Made by a program: the position numbers and the translations under genes. A stretch of 64,000 nucleotides of DNA from Orientallactaga sibirica (taxonomy: Eukaryota > Chordata > Mammalia > Rodentia > Dipodidae): positions 10,746,501 through 10,810,500 of the forward strand of contig JAEOAD010000040.1 in NCBI GenBank assembly GCA_036365145.1, written 5' to 3'. The notes beneath the pieces are model-generated. The model did not search any database. It was not told where the DNA came from and was given only the letters and a program-made list of their open reading frames with translations. The stretch's first letter is position 1, and each line of letters starts with the position of its first letter. Positions 10,970 to 23,057 of the stretch are shown piece after piece.

Positions 10970-11450
10970 AAAATGTGATGTCAGAATGTGTGTCATAAAT
11001 ATCTGACTTTGGCATCTGAAATCTCCATTATTTATACAATTATTCCTCTGTTCTCCATCTTATTTATGTGGCCTCACAGATAAGCGGATTCATAATGAGA
11101 TCATTTTCTAATGCAAAGATGCTGTTCATAAAATCTATTTTAGTACCTGAGTGTGGCAGCTGTATCTGGTACAGTCCTTCGCCTTTCAGATGATAACAGA
11201 TGACATTCGTTTTATTAACTTGTGATTTTTAGATAACACACAGCACTGAAGAAGCCCAGCAACTTGTTTGCCTTGCAAATGAATTTTAAATTGTTTGACC
11301 TGTTACTCCTGTTAATAAGCTATTTAACATTTTGGTGCAAAAGATTATGACAACTTTACGCTGATAAATCAGAATTATGTACGGTTAGAGGTTCTTCCTC
11401 CTGAACAAATCATCTCTGGGCCAGGAAAGCACTGAATTACATCACTGCTA
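10970..11450. other. Single-copy block, possible conserved noncoding element
   Basis: No similarity to any repeat here. It is rich in homeodomain-like ATTA/TAAT, GATA-like (cagataagc, ctgataaat) and E-box (cagctg, cagatg) motifs and has no long ORF. This composition is typical of developmental enhancers but not diagnostic. Conservation cannot be judged from one sequence. Confidence 0.25.
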
Positions 11451-11635
11451 CCTATGTGTTTTTCCCCTTATCTTAACTATAAACCAAAGGAAAGGAAAGA
11501 CAAAGGAGTAAGTGCAATTTATACAGCCCCAAATATGCTCCCTTCATCCTTGATAAGGAGCAAGGGTGGACTTGTCAGAGTAGAGCAATCTTGGTACCAG
11601 AAATGTAGGTGCCTGCCTACTTTAAAATTTACCAA

Positions 11636-11760
11636 CAGGACCAGGTTTGATTCCCCAGGACCCAAGCTAGCCAGAGGCACATGGTTGCACATGTGTCTGG
11701 AGTTTGTTTGCAGCAGCTGGAGGCACTAGTGTGTCTTCTCTCTCTCTCTCTGTCAAATTA
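11636..11760 (+). mobile_element. Short B2-like SINE, 5'-truncated
   Basis: Begins inside the body at caggtttgattccccaggac and continues through ctggagtttgtttgcagcag to the CT tract. The usual head is missing. Confidence 0.88.
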
Positions 11761-11784
11761 CATATATATATATATATATATATA
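11761..11784. repeat. (AT)n microsatellite
   Basis: About 24 bases of AT at the 3' end of the preceding SINE. Confidence 0.95.
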
Positions 11785-11785
11785 A

Positions 11786-12595
11786 TTTTTCACCAACAAT
11801 GGGGAGAAACCACAGAGGTGTTGATGCAGGGTTCAAGACCAAGGAGGGATTCATTAGGTGAACCCCAAGTTCAGGTCCTTGTCCAAGTCATCAAAAATTG
11901 TGTGGATTCAGAAGACGTGAATTATAAATTATTAGATTTATTTTAGGGACAGTAAGGGGAAAAAACAATGGAGGAAAGATAAAGCCAATAGAATTTTCCC
12001 CCTTGTCACTGGAAAGGGGCAAGGGAGACTAGAAAGTTCTCCCTTACATAGGAAAAGGTCTCTGTCTAGGAAAGTTCCTCTGCAGCATGGCCTCTGGTTC
12101 ACACACAGGTGGAAAGCAAAGCAGGAAAGAGCCCCAGGCCAACAGGAAAGTACCGAGCCAAAAAGAAATCCTGCAGAGATCCCCCTCACTTAGGGAAAGA
12201 CTGAAGAAGGGTAGGGGACCTTTTGAAAAAGAAAAAGGGGCCAATAGGCTTTGGAGCCGACAGCCTAGAAGCTTACACACGTGTTTTTGGCCCATTTATA
12301 TGAAACAATCATCCAATTCGAATGAGCCTCATCACCAGACACAGGTGTATAAGAGAGAGACCTAATTGGTCCATGAGCTCAAGAGGCTGCCTCGTGGAGA
12401 GCCAGCCCACAATTGTGCTAAGGCTGGGAAAAACTGAGAAAAGAAGCAGGTAGCTGACCCTGGTGTTGATGCTTGTAGCCATTTTCGATGAGCCTGGATC
12501 AGATGTAGATTCTTGTCTTGCCAGAGCAGATAAGGTAGAATCCATGTTTCTGTGGGCCAGTCCCACAGAGAGAGAGCTGCTTACCTATCAGTAAA
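11786..12595 (-). mobile_element. Probable ERV-type LTR, antisense
   Basis: About 800 bp unlike the surrounding AT-rich DNA. Read on the minus strand it has a pyrimidine-rich, GC-moderate body (cccctttttctttttc), then an AATAAA-type signal (ccctaaaataaatc) about 150 bases before its end. That is the order expected for U3-R-U5. No coding remnants adjoin it, so it would be a solo or truncated LTR. Family not recognised and termini not firmly placed. Confidence 0.42.
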
Positions 12596-12606
12596 AAAAC
12601 TACCTT

Positions 12607-12845
12607 TGGCTGGAGAGATGGCTTAGCTTTAAGGCCTTTGCCTGCAAAGCTAAAGGACCCCCTGTTCATCTCTCCAGGACCCACGTTAGCAAGATGCACA
12701 AGGGGGTGCATGCATTTGGAGTTCCTTTGCAGTGGCTGGAGGCTCTGGTGTGCCCATTCTCCCTCCCTCTCTCTCTCTGTCTCTGCCTGTTTCTCTCTCT
12801 ACCTCTCTCAAACAAATGAGTAAATAAAAATATATTTTAAAAAAG
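12607..12845 (+). mobile_element. Short B2-like SINE
   Basis: Full-length copy with head ggctggagagatggcttagc, CT tract and A-rich tail. An 8-bp direct repeat, actacctt, lies at 12599-12606 and 12846-12853. It carries gcacaagggggtgcatgc, a weakened CTCF-like core. Confidence 0.93.
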
Positions 12846-13087
12846 ACTACCTTGCTCCTCACCCTTATCAGTGTGAGTTTACGTTAACATTAATAACCTA
12901 GCTTTGGTTTCCATCTGTTGCCTATTACCCAGATACTTTTCTTATCGTCACAGTTGAAGAACAATGTTTGAGATTTATTTCAATAGGAAAAAAGAAGCAC
13001 AGCAGGTTGAATAATTTTTAGATACTAATAGTACTTACCATGAACAAATAAAGTTAATGAACTAAAATATGTCAAAAAAAGTGTACT

Positions 13088-13275
13088 TTGGACTGGAGAC
13101 ATGGCTCAGTAGCTAAAGGCATGTTCTTACAAAGCCTGCCTTTCCAGCTTTAACTGGTTCTCCAGTACCCATGTAAACCCAGACTCACAAAGTATTACAG
13201 GTTTCTGGAGATCATATATAATGTCAAGAGGGCCCAATGAGCCCCTTTCTCTCCCTTCCCTTCTCTCCTCTCTGT
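13088..13275 (+). mobile_element. Short B2-like SINE, diverged
   Basis: Head ggactggagacatggctcag is followed by a diverged body, ending in a CT-rich tract that became a TATC microsatellite. Confidence 0.8.
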
Positions 13276-13291
13276 CATCTATCTATCTACC

Positions 13292-13343
<52 letters not shown>

Positions 13344-13345
13344 AT
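13276..13345. repeat. (TATC)n microsatellite
   Basis: About 15 tandem TATC units with minor interruptions. Confidence 0.96.
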
Positions 13346-14066
13346 CTATTTTTCTTTCTATCTCTGCTTACAAGTAAGTAAAATAGTTTTCTTAAAAAAT
13401 GTAGGTGTATAAGATATTAGTGCCTGTAATTGTCTCAGGCCTGGAAGTTTTACAAAGATAGTCTTGGGAAAATGATTAGACAGAGAGGCCCCAAAGGGTG
13501 GTCATGTCCGATTCAGGCTACAATGTCAGCAGCACTTTACCTGCATGTCCTGCTCACTTCTCAGAGGATGCTTGAGCCTAGAGAACACTCCTGCATGACT
13601 TTTTGCTGTGACATGGAGCCCTGGGTAACAGTTAATGTCCTCATTAACTATCTCTTATTTTTGTACAAAGACATGAAGTCTGATTTCAATCCATCACACA
13701 TTAAAAATACCATCTGGATAATGGCAAAATTACTGAGTTTTAAATTGGAAAGTCAGTTTAAGTTCATGTTCTTAACTGCCTGGTGTAACCCAAGGAAACT
13801 GAACGTGATGATTAAAGTCACCTAGCAGAGGATGAACCAAGTTTTCCATAACAACTTTTCAAGTTAATTGATCATGAGAAACCGTCTGCTAACTCTTCAG
13901 TGAGACACTTGTCAAAGGTTCTCATAAAGTCTATATTTCATGCAAATGTGACAGAATATTAATTTATCCACTGATCCTGGATAAATTGGATAAAATAGAA
14001 GTGATGCTATTCTCTTATAATATAAAAACTAAATATTGAAAGAAATAATATTAAAACACAACCACA
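13346..14066. other. Single-copy region
   Basis: No repeat recognised. A 131-codon open frame at 13430-13825 begins with TTG, not ATG. Its translation has no recognised domain and I do not treat it as a gene. Confidence 0.4.
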
Positions 14067-14112
14067 GGGCTGGAGAGATGGTTTAGCAGTTAGATGCAGG
14101 ACATTTCTTATA
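14067..14112 (+). mobile_element. B2-like SINE head fragment
   Basis: Only the tRNA-derived head, gggctggagagatggtttag, and a few following bases are recognisable. The rest is lost. Confidence 0.7.
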
Positions 14113-15777
14113 AAGTATAATGAATATGCATTCCCATGTATCTCAATGTAGTCAGCACTTTTAGAGTAGTTGTTGGGGAGTCTCAAAGTGAAGGGGACAC
14201 GTCAGGACTGTGTTAAGTGCCCTCTTTTCAAATGAAATTTACTTCCAGTTCAATACAGGAGTTAGGGGTGAGGTAGGAGGATGAGAGGGAAACAGAACAC
14301 TCAGAGAGATGCGAAATGTGGACGAAAATATTTGTAATGTGGAGAGTACCTGCGGGAGTTTTTTTTTTTTTTTTTTTATAAGGAAAAAAAGTCACTTCAG
14401 GCACAAGTAAATGGAATTCCAGAAGGAGCATTATAAATGGGTGAAACTGAACTAGAAAGCAATCTACAGCAAATAAAAATACAGTATTCTGTGATGCAGG
14501 TGAGCGGAGCACAAGGGGTGGGGTGGAAGTTTACAGATAGCAGACAGGGAATGGAGAGTGTGGGGATGGTGGGGTTCAGCTCTTGTGCTCATTCTCCTGA
14601 AGTTGCATGCTTTCGTCTTTTTCTCAGAAGAAAAAGATGGCGGTCAACTGGGGACAGCGTGCAGGGAAGAGTTCTGTAGTGACTGATACTGTGATCACAT
14701 CTGAGTTCTCAGTGTAACGGCCCCATCTCAGATAAACACAGCATACAGGGATCTCAGAGGTGGTGTAGAGATTGTGGAACTTTGGTACCATGCTGTAAGG
14801 ATGTGTACAGTGCTGGTGTATTGTAGTTGCCACAAGGACATAACATGTTGTATTAATCCAGGAGCCAGAGATTATTCAAGCATGAAGTTTAGGCATGCTT
14901 ATCACACCCAGGGATAATGGCCCTGGAATTTCATTTTAATCATTAGAGATGCTTTGAATATTGCATTTCTCCATGTCATACACATTATTTCTGCACACAG
15001 TAGAGAACACATTGTATAAGGATTCTGATTCATTCATTCTCTGTGAGAAAGCGACTTCACATGGTTTCGATGAGACCCTGTCAACGCCTTGGAACTCTTT
15101 CTCCCTTCCAAGGGGATCTCCTCTAGTCTCTGTTTCTAATGCTGAGTTCACCTGGAATTCCATTTTCCTATGAGGATTTAGTTACGATTTTTCTGGAATA
15201 TTTTAAGAGAAAATGACTCAAGTGTAAACTGTAACTTTGGTGAACTTGACATGTCCAAGACAAGTGAAGGTGAAATCCAGTCATGTAGGGGGCAGCCAAA
15301 ACTGACAGCTAGTAATTAGGAAAACCAGGACTTTCTCAGCCCCAGGCACTGCCCACAACTGTCAGTGACCTTTAAAAATATCTAATAGCAAACTAATTGT
15401 AAATTAATGTGAGAAGGCAGAGCAACACAGTTGGGGAGATCATTTTGTGAAGTACAAAGATATAAAACAGTACTACTTAAAATTGATGAATACTATAAAA
15501 TGAATGTATTCAAAATGCATCTAAATATGTAGCATTTGTGAGCACAGACACAAATGGGAACCACTGAAACAAATAAAGAACCCTAAATAGATGCATATAT
15601 ACAGAGTATATTGATTTCACATGTATACACAGGTAATTAAATATACCAAAGATACTCTATTTGACAAAGGGTTGAAGCAGTTGTTCAACTCGATGTAACT
15701 TTAGTCTCTCTCCTTGATAACAACTACACAAAACTTAACTTAAAATTAATAATGAATCTACATTCAAGACAAGATGT
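14113..15777. other. Single-copy region
   Basis: About 1.7 kb with no recognised repeat other than a T-run at about 14360-14378. ORFs of 69-94 codons on both strands overlap one another and look random. Confidence 0.4.
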
Positions 15778-15870
15778 AGAGGCCAAGCTTGGGCTACAGA
15801 GTGAGTTCCAGGTCAGCCTGAACTAGAATAAGACCCTATTTTGAAACAAGCAAACAAACAAATAATACCA
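15778..15870 (+). mobile_element. B1-like SINE, 3' half
   Basis: Begins mid-body (gggctacagagtgagttcca) and ends gaccctattttgaaacaagc followed by an AAAC-rich tail. Confidence 0.82.
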
Positions 15871-15883
15871 AAAAGGCTAAAAG

Positions 15884-16017
15884 TAGCTGGGCATGGTGGC
15901 ACACACCTTTAATCCCAGCACTGGGGAGGCAGAGGTATGAGGATCGCTGTGAGTTCGAGGTCACCCTGAAACTACACAGTGAATTCCAGGTCAGCTTGTG
16001 CTAGAGTGAGACCCCTA

Positions 16018-16053
<36 letters not shown>
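15884..16053 (+). mobile_element. B1-like SINE
   Basis: Full copy, from agctgggcatggtggcacac through gagtgagacccctac, with a poly(A) tail of about 34 bases. The long pure tail suggests a fairly recent insertion. Confidence 0.95.
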
Positions 16054-16055
<2 letters not shown>

Positions 16056-16277
16056 TTAACTACCTTGCTAAAAACAGAAAGTCTATGTGACCATGGTTGA
16101 AGGAAATAATTATTAACTAGGAAATAATACATATTCACCATTAGTCATAAAATTGATAAATTATAACTCTTAAAATTAACAATTACTGCTCTATATAAGA
16201 TGTATTCAAGAATAATGAAAATTACATATTTAAATAATATGTTATTTTAAATTATATGTATAAAGAGTTAATACCTG
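16054..16277. other. AT-rich spacer
   Basis: Nothing recognised. Confidence 0.5.
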
Positions 16278-16480
16278 GGCTGGAGAGATGGCTTAGAGGT
16301 TATGGCATTTGCCTGTGAAGCCTAAGGACCCAAGTTCAATTCCCCAGTGCCCACATAAGCCAGATGCACAAGATGGCACATGCATCTGAAGTTTGTTTGC
16401 TGTGACTAGAGGCCCTGGCATGCCTTCTCTCTCTCTTTCTTACTCTCTCTCAAATAAATAAATAAATAAAAATTTAAAAG
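16278..16480 (+). mobile_element. Short B2-like SINE
   Basis: Full copy with head gggctggagagatggcttag, body ccagatgcacaagatggcac, CT tract and AAATAAATAAATAAA tail. Confidence 0.96.
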
Positions 16481-16745
16481 GTAATACTTAATCACAAATT
16501 AATGAAATTGTTATAAATTATAAATATTATATACATGGCAGGTAATATAAAATAAGTTACAAATAAGATTAAATTATGTCATTATACATCATAAATTGGA
16601 CAAATGATCTGTTTGGTTATATCTTAAAACAAAATATGAAAAATACACATACTGGAAGCTGTTCAAGACAGTAAAACATTAAAGCCCTGTACACCTTAAT
16701 ACATGTCTAAAATTAAATAAAAAGAATGTAGGCTGAGTGACTGGC

Positions 16746-16940
16746 AGGTCTAGAGAGATGGCTCAGAGTTTAAGGAGTTTATGTGCAAAACCTAAGGAGC
16801 CAGGCTCAATTCCCCATTACCCACATAAGCCACATGTACAAGGTGGTGCATGCATCTACAGTTCATTTGCAATGGCTGGAGACCCTGGCACACCCATTCT
16901 CTCTCTGTCTTCCCTCTTTCTCTTGAATATTTTTTTTTTT
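16746..16940 (+). mobile_element. Short B2-like SINE
   Basis: Head ggtctagagagatggctcag, preserved body (cacataagccacatgtacaa) and CT tract. The A-rich tail is largely replaced by a T-run. Confidence 0.92.
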
Positions 16941-17059
16941 AAAGGAATGTCAATACTGACACAGGCAAAGATGTGTATCAAGGGAATTCTCAAACAGTGA
17001 TGGGGGATGGAAAATGATATAATTACTTTTAGAAACGTTTCATCACTTTCTTATTCATT

Positions 17060-17605
17060 TAACATATTACTGAACAAGTCCACTCTGAGTCTTATATTCT
17101 AGATTATTGAAAACATGTCTACACAAAATCTTTTTAATGGATTTTGATAGCAGTATCATTGCAGTTCCAGATTAGCACAGTCCAAATACCCATCAGCATG
17201 TGAATGAATAAATAACTTGTAGTATAATCTAAAAATATGATGCTTGTCATTATAGTAAAAAAAAAAAAACTGGTGTCCTAATCAACAGGATGAAATTTCA
17301 AAAATATGCTAGAAATAACCTATATTAATAAAAATAACTATACAATTATATTTATGTAAAATGATATGTATTATGTGAATGACATGTATTATGTATAATG
17401 ACAGGGTGACAGAAAGCAAATCATTGCTTCCCAGGGTAGAGTAAGAATTGATTTCAATATCCCGAGCAGTATAGGGTGACACAAGTATTCTATACTTTGA
17501 TAATTATTGTGATTGCATGCTAGATTACTAAAACAACTTGGATTTAGCAAATACATTGTGCATTTGCTATATGAAAATAATGCCTCAATAAATTTGACAA
17601 AATCT
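17060..17605 (+). mobile_element. Ancient L1 (L1M-type) ORF2 end and 3'UTR
   Basis: Segments follow the order of old mammalian L1 tails: a cagtccaaatacccatcagc segment (end of ORF2), a ctagaaataacc segment, a cttcccagggtagag segment, and a terminal gcctcaataaa. It is highly diverged with no TSD, far older than the rodent L1 copies in the window. The 82-codon minus-strand ORF over it is incidental. Confidence 0.6.
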
Positions 17606-17809
17606 TTATGTGAAGAATATGGAAACAAATGGAACAAAATAAAGAGATTAAAGGAAGGGCTCTATTACTCCCAATTATAAAGTTGCTAGAAAATGACTTA
17701 AGAGATATCTCTATATCATTTGGTTTGATATGTGTTCCCCTATGAAGAACTACTGAATATTGATTACTTCAGGAGCCCAAACACCCTAAGGTTTGTGGAG
17801 TCATTGCAA

Positions 17810-17810
<1 letters not shown>

Positions 17811-17871
<61 letters not shown>

Positions 17872-17872
17872 T
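17811..17872. repeat. (TA)n microsatellite
   Basis: About 60 bases of TA with one CATA interruption. It generates a spurious 80-codon Ile/Tyr-rich ORF. Confidence 0.97.
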
Positions 17873-18440
17873 CATAAACAATTGTTTATATATATATTCA
17901 TATTGTTTATGTATGTAAATTCATCACAGATATATTCAAATTTGCATGTCTTTTGTTCATTTATTTACATTTAAACTATGTGAATAACTTGACTAAAGTA
18001 AGCAAACTTCAGCTGTATATTTTCCCTATGCGCAATAGTCGGTTTCTCCTTCTGAAGGAAAATCAAGGACAAACAGTCATTCAGTTTAACATTCTTGATT
18101 TGCCTGTAAGAAAACTGTCACTCAGAGGAAGAAACAGAAACTATATATGTTTGATAGTATGCTGTAATTTTTCTTGACATATATTCATACTGCAGCTACT
18201 TATGCTTGCCCAAATCTTACATTTTCTATTTAGTTTTCTTTTCAAATTGATACGTGTTAATGTAGCAAGGCTAGTTTATCTAAAATAGCCATGATTTTGA
18301 ATGTGCTGTTGTATTTTCTGCAAGATGTATATGATAAACAATGTTCAACTTATTTGCATATATTTTGATTCATCATTAGTTTGCCATATATCCTTATTCA
18401 CCTAATATTTCTTCATAATAGAGGTCAAATATACACTGTT
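17873..18440. other. AT-rich single-copy region
   Basis: No repeat or gene recognised. Confidence 0.45.
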
Positions 18441-18784
18441 TGTTGTAGTTAGCTTTTCATTAGGGGGATAAAACACCTGACCAAAAGCAACTGATTGGGA
18501 TGGGGTGGGAAGGGTTTATTTTGTAATACAGTCTCAAGAAGAAGTTTTTGCATGGCAGATAAAGGATGATAGGGCAGAGGCTGGACATCAGTTCCTGCTA
18601 CAGCAGCTGTCAAAAAACAGCAAGAGACTGAGTTGAGACCTAGGAAGGGAAAGTTGGGTTATTACATCCCAAAGCCTACCATCAGCAGCACAACCACGCC
18701 AGCAAGCTTCCACCTCACAAATTATCACAAGCTGGGTATTCAAAACACATGAGCCTATGGGGGTATCTGATTCAAACCACTACA
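18441..18784 (-). mobile_element. MaLR-type (ORR1/MT-like) solo LTR
   Basis: Read on the minus strand it starts tgtagtggtttgaat and ends ctaactacaaca, the TG...CA ends and start motif of rodent MaLR LTRs. An AATAAA lies near the 3' end (aaaataaacccttccc). A 7-bp direct repeat, tacactg, lies at 18432-18438 and 18781-18787, overlapping the right terminus, so the exact TSD is ambiguous. No internal retroviral sequence adjoins. Confidence 0.7.
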
Positions 18785-18894
18785 CTGACCTTATGTGTGG
18801 ATTGTTGATACATACCCATGAGATTATTCGTAGAAACATATTTTGTCAGTAAAAAAAATCAATTATTTCTTTATATGTGGTAGAATAATGCAGA

Positions 18895-18895
<1 letters not shown>

Positions 18896-18927
<32 letters not shown>
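18896..18927. repeat. (TG)n microsatellite
   Basis: About 16 TG units. Confidence 0.96.
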
Positions 18928-18929
<2 letters not shown>

Positions 18930-18984
18930 GAAAAAAATTAAAAAAATTATATATATGGGGAGAGAGAGAGACAGAGAGTTTATG

Positions 18985-19131
18985 AGTTTATTTTTTTCAA
19001 AGTGGGGTTTCACTCTAGCCCTGGCTGACCTTGAATTCACTATGTAGTATCAGGGTGGCCTCAAACTCAAGCTGATCCTCTTACCTTGGTCTTCTGAGGG
19101 CTGGAATTAAAGGTGTGCACCACCATACCTT
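18985..19131 (-). mobile_element. B1-like SINE
   Basis: Complement of the B1 body (ctagccctggctgaccttga, gtgtgcaccaccatacct). A (GA)n stretch and T-run lie on its tail side. Confidence 0.9.
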
Positions 19132-19834
19132 ACTAAATATTCTAAGGTAATGTGAAAACAACCAATCAGAGGTTTTATTTCTCTCTATATAAGACTTTAT
19201 TGACTGGTAATTCATTATACAAATGATGTATGAAGTCTGAGGAGCTTTTCTTCACAATGCTTTGTTAGATGATGCCTTACATATTCCAGTTGGTGGATAT
19301 ATGGACCACACCCAGAGCTTCCACTTTACCTAGGAAATATTGTTAACTTCCTGTGGATGTTCTTTCAATGTGAATATCATATTATATGCCTTTTATTTGT
19401 CATTATTATTTCTTACCCATTCTTGAAAAAAGTGAAGATTCTTAGTAAATTGACAAAGAAGCACCATTTATTATGGATACAGACATAAAAATCAGGCACC
19501 AGCTCCACTCCACACAGAGAATAAGCCCTTTCCATTTTATGTTACACATATAATTTATGCTTGAGAGAGTTTTGATTAATAATGAAATTTGTAAGAAAAA
19601 TGTCTCTGACATTTGTAATAAGCTGTGCCTGTATCAACTTCAGTGTCTATTTTATGTCAGTTACAAGCTGAGAAAAGAAAGGTTTTCCCTAACATCTTTC
19701 TTTAAGTATTTCATTTTGAAAGATAAGTGCCTCTATCTTTTGTAAGAATAACGTTGAATATTGTGCTACATAGCAGGAAATATTTGACTAATTTTTATGC
19801 AATTGATCACTGATGATTTGTTCACAACTAATTT
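19132..19834. other. AT-rich single-copy region
   Basis: Nothing recognised. A 62-codon ORF at 19557-19745 is not convincing. Confidence 0.45.
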
Positions 19835-19844
19835 TATAATATTT

Positions 19845-20036
19845 CTTACATATTTATTTATTTAAGACAGAGCAGATGGAGAGAGAATGAGAATGCAGGG
19901 CCACTAGCCACTGCAAATGAACTCCAGACACATAAGCTATCATGTGCATCTGGCTTATCTGGGTTCTGGTGAACCAAACATGAGTCCTTAGGCTTCACAG
20001 GCAAGCACCTTAACCACTGAGCAATCTCTTCAGCCC
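19845..20036 (-). mobile_element. Short B2-like SINE
   Basis: Right end caatctcttcagccc, AT-rich tail on the left. A perfect 10-bp TSD, tataatattt, lies at 19835-19844 and 20037-20046. Confidence 0.93.
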
Positions 20037-20046
20037 TATAATATTT

Positions 20047-20559
20047 TTTATATAATGCATTCAGTTGTACAACTGTATCAGCATAATTTCAGCATTGTGA
20101 ACTATAAAGGAATCTTTAATTATTTTTGAACACGCAATTGCTCATTCACATAAAAGTGCACATTAATTTTTCCTTTCTTTGGTTGGAAGAGAGTACTATA
20201 AAAGTACTTGTGTGCACTTGCAAAATTGGGTTTCCATGCAATATTGAGTCTGTCCGTTTCCATCAGCTTTATACTTGGACAATTTAAATGGTCAAATGAT
20301 AATTATTTTAGGCCCCTACACATTTTTGAACTTAAGGTATATTTTCAATTCTTTCTATAATTACTAATTCTGTGTGGAACAAACGTTGCCATAGTGATTT
20401 CTTCATTTGCTCACACTACCTGGTCTCAATGTCTCTGGGTTGTCAATGATACACTGGTTATTACACACTAATGCTTCGGCTGTTTCAGCCTGCTATAAGG
20501 GCAAACATGAGATAAAGACTTACAGAAAGTGCAGAAACACTGGCCTATTCTCAGACGTT
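20047..20559. other. AT-rich single-copy region
   Basis: No repeat recognised. The 92-codon ORF at 20407-20685 runs into the probable old LTR that follows. Confidence 0.4.
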
Positions 20560-20865
20560 GCTGTGAAGATCTTGCCAACACATAAGCCAGAGACTAGCCT
20601 GCTATATGATGAGAAAACCAATGAAATGATTTCAAATACTCTAGTCACCTTAGGTATGGCAACCATGCCAGCACCAGCTTACTAAATACTTGAGCAACCC
20701 AGCTAAAATTTGCTGAACCAGATTTGGAACAGAAACAGAAACAGGTAAGTCTGACCTCAGCTGTATTTCTGCAGAGACAAAAACTAATGAAAGTTTTGCC
20801 ATTGTTGTTTAAGCCCCTATATCTTAGAATAAATATTTCCTCAAACAATACCAGCTATAGCATAA
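20560..20865 (+). mobile_element. Possible ancient MLT1-like LTR, 3' part
   Basis: The phrase gccattgttgtttaagcccc, followed by tagaataaatatttcctc, resembles the conserved 3' end of old mammalian MaLR (MLT1) LTRs. Divergence is high and the left boundary is a guess. Confidence 0.35.
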
Positions 20866-21309
20866 AAGACTAAGTCACAAAGCCATAGATCTATGGAGAA
20901 ATAAAGCCAAGTTATTCATATCATATAATTATATATATATTATTCATAATATAATTATGTACCATGAAATTTTTTTTTCAAATTGAAATATCATACTTTA
21001 CTAGGTCAGAGGAATTGTTTACCTTTATTAAGATAAAAGAGCTACAATTCCTATGGGATTTGGGAAAACAAATTGAAGAGAGAGTAAGAGATATAGAAAA
21101 GAGAGAGAAAGAGATTTGTAAAATTAAAGTAGAGGAAGATACTCTTCATAAGTATGGAAATATAGAATATTTGACTGGAATAGAACCTGTGTCCCATGAA
21201 ACAGGGACAGACCAAAGAAAGGAGGATTTTTAAGTAACATATAGGAACATCACGAGCGACTGTTGATGATGGACCTAAGCAGGGCAAAGGGCACGCTGCA
21301 CTGAGGCTG
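20866..21309. other. AT-rich region with short charged ORF
   Basis: An 89-codon ORF at 20964-21233 encodes a charged, helix-prone stretch (IEERVRDIEKREKEICKIK) but has no recognised domain. It could be a decayed element. Confidence 0.3.
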
Positions 21310-21399
21310 GCAGCTTTGTCTTTCCCCTTCTCCAAACTGATACGCAGTGCAGAGGTCAGGCAGGGGACAGTGTTCAGGTCTGTCTTATTTTCTGTTTAT

Positions 21400-21970
21400 G
21401 TGTGTGACATTCTTGCTAATATTTGTTTGGTTTCTTTGCCTTAGAGTTGGAACAGACAACTCCCTTTTTAATTTCCTCTTTTGTTCACCTTCCAAATCCC
21501 ATCTCAGATGTCTGTTCCTTTCGGGAATATTCCTTCAATGCACATGAACATCCTGAATTTGAACATTGGGTTCAAGTTCTATATCACATCTGTTTTTCTT
21601 TTCCCTACATTGTTCCCTGCTACTTGTATTTGAAAACCTATATTCTTTTTTAGATATGATATTATATTAACTAATTAATTAATTAATTTAATTAAGAGTG
21701 TGTGTGTGTGAGAGAGAAGAAGAGACAGAGGTAGAGAGAGAGAAAAGAGAGAGAGAGAAAAAAAATGGATATGCTAGGGCCTTTAGCTACTGCAAACAAA
21801 CTTCAGACACATGCACCACCTTGTGAATCTGGCTTTGCATGGGTACCAGAGAATCAAACTCAGATCATTAGGCTTAACTGTTGAACCATTTCTCCAGCCC
21901 ATGAAAACCTATATTCTTCATATCATAAATACTTGGTACATAACAGACAGGTTTTAGAAGGGAGGAAAAA
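21400..21970 (+). mobile_element. Possible ancient L2/MIR-type fragment split by a SINE
   Basis: The run from about 21490 (caaatcccatctcagatgtc) to cataaatacttggtacataa at about 21920-21945 resembles L2/MIR-type tails. It is continuous once the TSD-flanked SINE at 21648-21901 is removed. The family call is tentative. Confidence 0.25.
21648..21901 (-). mobile_element. Short B2-like SINE
   Basis: Right end accatttctccagccc. The left part is (TAAT)n, (TG)n and a GA tract grown from the tail. A perfect 17-bp TSD, tgaaaacctatattctt, lies at 21631-21647 and 21902-21918. Confidence 0.97.
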
Positions 21971-23057
21971 TACTTTAGTAGGTTTTTTTTATTTATTTAA
22001 AGCAGCTTTCGTTGATATTTGGTGAAATTGATGCAACTGCATAAGAATTACTGTGTTAGGGAACTTTAAAAGTAGCTATCACAAATATTGGAAAACAAGG
22101 GCTACCTAAATAAAGTTTCAAACTGTGGAAATGCATTTTAAAAAGTTAAATTTCAAGAGGAAAGAAAGTTTGCACAAGGTGTTATTCCACAAACTGGATC
22201 TAGGATCCTTTTTAGAACAAAAGAAGACAGAATAAAGGATGGTTAGTCTTAAAATTTAAAGTAAGGTTAACTGAGGTCAGAAACAGAAAATCTATTCTGT
22301 ACAGACAAAGAAACTAAGAGAGGAATGGGAAAGGATACAGGAAGAGGGATGCATGGTGAAATGAAGACTTTGCTCAAAGAAATTTGAGTTTATGAGAAAT
22401 TCAGACACACAATGAAGGCTAAATTAAATGAGTGAAAGAAAATCAGCAAAGTGGAGATGTTTTATGTCTAAGGGTACATACAGATCTACTTTTAGCAAAC
22501 TGTATTAAGTATAGTTTATTATTACATTATTTATTGTATAATGACTTACACTGTCCTTCTGCTTGGTTCCTTCTTTGAAATTCTGTGTTATAAACAAGAG
22601 TTCATTTCCCCTAAGTGGTAAGTAGTTGCCTCAGCAATATATATTGTTTTCATTCTACAAATGACAAGAGCAGCCATACCTGACTTGCTTAAAGACCTCC
22701 ATAAATAAAAGAGCCAATTTCAGCTCTAACACCAATTACTCCCCATGCAGTTTCAGAACTGGGTCCACAGGAAAGAAGGACCTACAATGCATTCTTAAGG
22801 AGTATGAGAAAGAATACTTATTTTAAGTAATTAAAAATAAGAGATACACAGATATTCTTCAATGTATATCTTAATGTCTTAGTGGATGAAAAGTTGATAA
22901 GCTCAATGCCAAATCCCAGTAAGATTTGGAAAATTGTGGGGATACTTGATTTGAAGTGTTGAAATAGAATATTAGAAACAATTACTATGCCCATTACGTA
23001 AAAAGCATAACATTTTCATTCTGAACATAATCTGTTACCATTAAAATTATATATACA
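21971..23057. other. AT-rich single-copy region
   Basis: About 1.1 kb with no recognised repeat, RNA or coding feature. Confidence 0.45.

Noticed and set aside
13430..13825. 131-codon ORF as a gene
   Set aside because: It starts with TTG, has no recognised domain and no gene context in a eukaryotic genome.
16278..16350. tRNA gene (A-box and B-box-like sequence)
   Set aside because: It is the tRNA-derived head of a B2-like SINE, with no complete cloverleaf and with a SINE body and tail attached.
20964..21233. Charged 89-codon ORF as a possible retroviral gag or coiled-coil gene
   Set aside because: No recognisable motif, LTRs or further coding sequence nearby. The composition follows local A/G richness.
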